From contig CAJXTM010000001.1 of assembly GCA_913061385.1 (NCBI GenBank), forward strand, positions 1-25,123: 25,123 bases of DNA, read 5' to 3'. Every line of letters starts with the position of its first letter. Position 1 is the stretch's first letter. The position numbers and the translations under genes are program-made. Shown piece after piece: positions 22,412 to 25,123 of this stretch. Source of the stretch: an uncultured Rhodopirellula sp. GTDB lineage: Bacteria > Planctomycetota > Planctomycetia > Pirellulales > Pirellulaceae. The notes beneath the pieces were generated by a model. The model searched no databases. It was given only the letters and a program-made list of their open reading frames with translations, and was not told where the DNA came from.

Positions 22412-24892
22412 ATGGTCAAGCTGCATCCAACCCAACTGATACCTGTTCTAGCGACTGCTTGCCTGATCAGCACCACGCTTGCTGATTACCCGCTTCGTCC
22501 AGTGCCATTCAATCAAGTTGAAATCAAAAGCGACTTCTGGCGACCGCGACTGGAGACACAGCGACAAACTCTTGTCCCATTTGCATTTGAACGCACACAA
22601 CCAGGCGTTGAACACCTGCAGGCCGCTCGTGATTTTTTGGCGGGAAAAGAAGTGCAAGGGCATCGGGCACACCGCTTCATCGATTCGGATCTCTACAAAG
22701 TAATGGAGGGAGCGGCTTACCTACTTCAGCTGAGACGTGATCCAGAACTCGAATCCAAACTTGATGAATTAGCCGAAGTCATCAGTGGTGCCCAAGACAG
22801 CAATGGCTATCTCTATCCATCGCACACAACCGGTGTTGGTAAAGAAAAGAACATGATGGGCGACTCGCCGTATACATTCGTTGTCCACAGTCACGAACTC
22901 TACAACGTTGGTCACTTGTACGAAGCCGCCATCGCGTACTACCGGGCCACAGGCAAGAAAAAGCTGCTTGATGTTGCCGAGAAAAGTGCTCAACACATCA
23001 ACAAAGTTTTCTTTTCAGGCGATCCCGACTACAACGACGGAAAACCGATCCGGCAAGCACCGGGACACCAGGAACTGGAATTGGCGTTGGTCAAAATGCA
23101 TCGGGTCACCGGCAAACAGCTTTACCTCGACATGGCCAGAAAGTTTCTCGAAATACGTGGCGTAACATACGTGCCCGATGGTGAGGGTGTGATGTCACCC
23201 ACTTACGCCCAACAACATGCCCCTGTGAAACAGCAACAGGAAGCGGTTGGTCATGCCGTCCGAGCAACCTACCTGTACTCAGCCATGGCTGACGTCGGCA
23301 CACTCACCGGTGATGCCGAATATGGCGATGCACTGGATCGAATCTGGGGCAACATCACCAACACTCGCATGCATATCACCGGCGGACTCGGTGCCGTGCA
23401 TGGTATCGAAGGCTTCGGCCCCCAATATGAATTGCCCAATGCGGATGCTTTCAATGAAACGTGTGCAGCGGTGGGTAACGTACTTTTCAATTACCGGATG
23501 TTCCTACTTCACAAAGATGCCCGTTACCTGGATGTCGCCGAAGTCGCGTTACTGAACAATGTGCTGGCAGCAGTCAACCTTGAGGGCAACCGTTTCTTTT
23601 ACGTCAATCCGCTGGAAGCCGACGGCAAGTACCCGTTCAATCATGGAACCGCGGGGCGAGCTCCCTGGTTTGGAACTGCCTGCTGCCCCTCCAACATGGC
23701 TCGTCTGCTTCCACAAGTGCCTGGCATGACCTACGCCCATGACGACAACGATGTGTACATCACTTTCTACGCTGAAAGCCAAACCGAGATCACTCTTGAT
23801 GGAGTGAAAGTAGGATTACAACAAAAGACGGCCTATCCGAATGATGGCGAAATCAGCCTCACCGTGAACCCTACCACCAAGAAACAGTTTCGTTTGTTAC
23901 TGCGAATCCCCACGTGGACTGGTGACAAATTCGTGCCCGGCGAGCTCTACCGCTACGCTGATTCTAATTCCCGGCAGGTCAACCTCAGTGTCAACGGAAA
24001 AAGAGTCCCTATCAAAAGTCAAAAGGGCTTTGTCACGATTGATCGTGAATGGACCACTGGTGACCGAGTGCAACTGACACTCCCGATGCCCGTACGGATC
24101 AATGAATGCCACCCCTCGGTGAAAGCGAATCAGAATCGCATCGCTCTCACACGCGGCCCTTTTGTGCTGTGCGCTGAAGGTATCGATAACGGCGGCGCAA
24201 CTCAGCGTTTCTTCTTTTCAAGCAGACCCTCTACTGCCGACTCGAAAATCTACACCACGACCATTGACTCAGGCTCTTTCCTGCAAGTTCAAACCAAAAC
24301 GCAAGCTATCACTGCGAACAAGTCGATTGAGACATCACCTCTGGTACTGACTCCATACTACGCATGGAATAATCGTGGCATCAGCTCCATGACGGTGTGG
24401 TTCCCCCGTGATTCGGCCATGGCAGTGTTTGACCCACATCAATTGCCAAAGGAAAGCCCATTCACAAAGGTGAAAGCATCGCATACATCTGATGATGATA
24501 CGATTTCGGCAATCGGTGACGGCAAGGAACCAAAATACTCCAGCGGCAAGAACGTCCCGCGTTGGACAAGCCGTCCACAAAAAGACAAACATCAATGGAT
24601 TGAAGCTCGATTTCATGACACCAAAAACTTACGGAGTGTCGGCGTATATTGGATGCAGGACCAATTCGATGTAAAATTCCCAGCAGAATGGTCATTGGAA
24701 ATTGAGCAAAAAGGTGAATGGAAACCATTCGAGCTCTATGTCACCGACCAGTACGACACCCGAGCGAACCAGTACAACGTAGTACACCCAGCGGCTCCGA
24801 TCCGCTGTGATGCGATTCGTGTCCGGATGACACCCAAACCGAATGCCTGCGTAGGAATTCTCGAAATCATGCCAGAATTCGAAGCTGACTGA
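22412..24892 (+). CDS. Secreted glycoside hydrolase family 127 enzyme (beta-L-arabinofuranosidase type)
   Basis: An 826-aa exported enzyme likely to release L-arabinofuranose (or a related sugar) from plant or algal glycans. A signal peptide (residues 1-25, ending TTLA|DY) precedes the (alpha/alpha)6 barrel of the DUF1680 family. The catalytic set of HypBA1-type enzymes is present: acid/base candidate E333 (GIEGFG), zinc ligands E349 and C351 (NETCA), nucleophile C424 and zinc ligand C425 (TACCPSNMAR). The 16-residue gap between E333 and E349 equals the E322-E338 gap known in HypBA1. A beta-sandwich follows (about 450-640). Residues about 700-826 form a discoidin/F5_8C-like domain (QWIEARFHDTKNLRSVGVYW, CDAIRVRMTPKPNACVGILE), probably for glycan binding. 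The start is fixed by GGAG upstream of 22412. Substrate specificity across GH127 and related DUF1680 families varies, so the exact sugar is uncertain. Confidence 0.93.
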   Translation: MVKLHPTQLIPVLATACLISTTLADYPLRPVPFNQVEIKSDFWRPRLETQRQTLVPFAFERTQPGVEHLQAARDFLAGKEVQGHRAHRFIDSDLYKVMEGAAYLLQLRRDPELESKLDELAEVISGAQDSNGYLYPSHTTGVGKEKNMMGDSPYTFVVHSHELYNVGHLYEAAIAYYRATGKKKLLDVAEKSAQHINKVFFSGDPDYNDGKPIRQAPGHQELELALVKMHRVTGKQLYLDMARKFLEIRGVTYVPDGEGVMSPTYAQQHAPVKQQQEAVGHAVRATYLYSAMADVGTLTGDAEYGDALDRIWGNITNTRMHITGGLGAVHGIEGFGPQYELPNADAFNETCAAVGNVLFNYRMFLLHKDARYLDVAEVALLNNVLAAVNLEGNRFFYVNPLEADGKYPFNHGTAGRAPWFGTACCPSNMARLLPQVPGMTYAHDDNDVYITFYAESQTEITLDGVKVGLQQKTAYPNDGEISLTVNPTTKKQFRLLLRIPTWTGDKFVPGELYRYADSNSRQVNLSVNGKRVPIKSQKGFVTIDREWTTGDRVQLTLPMPVRINECHPSVKANQNRIALTRGPFVLCAEGIDNGGATQRFFFSSRPSTADSKIYTTTIDSGSFLQVQTKTQAITANKSIETSPLVLTPYYAWNNRGISSMTVWFPRDSAMAVFDPHQLPKESPFTKVKASHTSDDDTISAIGDGKEPKYSSGKNVPRWTSRPQKDKHQWIEARFHDTKNLRSVGVYWMQDQFDVKFPAEWSLEIEQKGEWKPFELYVTDQYDTRANQYNVVHPAAPIRCDAIRVRMTPKPNACVGILEIMPEFEAD

Positions 24893-24918
24893 AGCAAGTG
24901 CTTGAACTGCCCCCCCGC

Positions 24919-24954
24919 CATCACCCTCTGACTGCCTCTGCAGACATGGTGATG
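24919..24954 (+). terminator. Stem-loop after the GH127 gene
   Basis: CATCACC (24919-24925) pairs with GGTGATG (24948-24954), and inside it TCTG (24927-24930) pairs with CAGA (24941-24944) around a 10-base loop. It begins 26 bases after the stop. There is no T-run after it, so it may act as an mRNA 3' end stabiliser or a weak terminator. Confidence 0.35.
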
Positions 24955-25077
24955 CTGGATTGCTTATACACGGTACCTTGAAATGACTGCCGGCCCCCGA
25001 ACGATCAACTCGGATCCGAGCCTGAACGTGCATCACGCATGCAATGGTACCGCAAATCGCTTTGGTGCGTCTAAAAT

Positions 25078-25123
25078 CTGTCTCTTATACACATCTGACG
25101 CTGCCGACGACTCCTTACGTGTA
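25078..25123 (+). other. Illumina Nextera i5-side adapter (artefact)
   Basis: This is library adapter, not genome. Bases 25078-25096 are the mosaic end CTGTCTCTTATACACATCT. Bases 25097-25110 are the complement of the Read 1 stretch. Bases 25111-25118 (CTCCTTAC) are the reverse complement of GTAAGGAG, which I recall as i5 index S505. Bases 25119-25123 begin the P5 region. Genomic sequence ends at about 25077. Confidence 0.97.

Noticed and set aside
24692..25036. Minus-strand frame of 114 codons at the right end
   Set aside because: It is mostly antisense to the GH127 C-terminal domain and has no family features.

Overview
The window is a bacterial contig, most likely from a member of the Planctomycetota (Pirellulales-like). 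This is an inference from content: a giant nSTAND-WD40-TPR protein beside a Ser/Thr kinase, a secreted GH127 enzyme with a C-terminal discoidin-like domain, an EIIA-bicarbonate transporter fusion, short secreted orphan proteins and few recognisable Shine-Dalgarno sites. Both ends are not genomic. Bases 1-42 and 25078-25123 are Illumina Nextera library adapters, including index bases that I recognise as N710 and S505, so the biological sequence is about 43-25077.

Left part (43-10224). A cytochrome P450 is cut off by the left adapter. It is followed by a minus-strand membrane-anchored protein of unknown function. Next is a voltage-gated-type K+ channel gene with a TAA stop exactly where the Tyr of the TTVGYGD selectivity filter should be. 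A gene-poor stretch of about 1.8 kb holds one plausible small secreted protein. Then comes a 680-aa fusion of a PTS EIIA domain to an SLC4/Band 3 bicarbonate transporter. A decayed GyrI-like effector-binding gene follows, with two in-frame stops and two compensating frameshifts. On the minus strand lie ispH (last step of the MEP isoprenoid pathway), a translationally coupled pair of a winged-helix regulator and a multi-pass membrane protein, and a small membrane-anchored protein.

Centre (10443-21180). The main system is a two-gene minus-strand operon with a 12-bp gap. The first gene (about 824 aa) is a Ser/Thr kinase fused to three TIR-like domains. The second (2710 aa, about 300 kDa) is an nSTAND P-loop ATPase, one transmembrane helix, about two WD40 propellers, TPR-like helices, and three copies of a roughly 190-aa domain of unknown function alternating with TPR stretches. 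The promoter region carries two related palindromic sites in opposite orientation. The layout suggests a sensor/effector conflict or signalling system split across the membrane. A defence role is inference only.

Right part (21611-24892). Two plus-strand genes encode exported proteins: a 182-aa protein of unknown function and a GH127 (beta-L-arabinofuranosidase-type) enzyme with all expected catalytic and zinc residues. The window also shows short tandem repeats and a few terminator-like hairpins. I saw no tRNA, rRNA, CRISPR array or insertion sequence.
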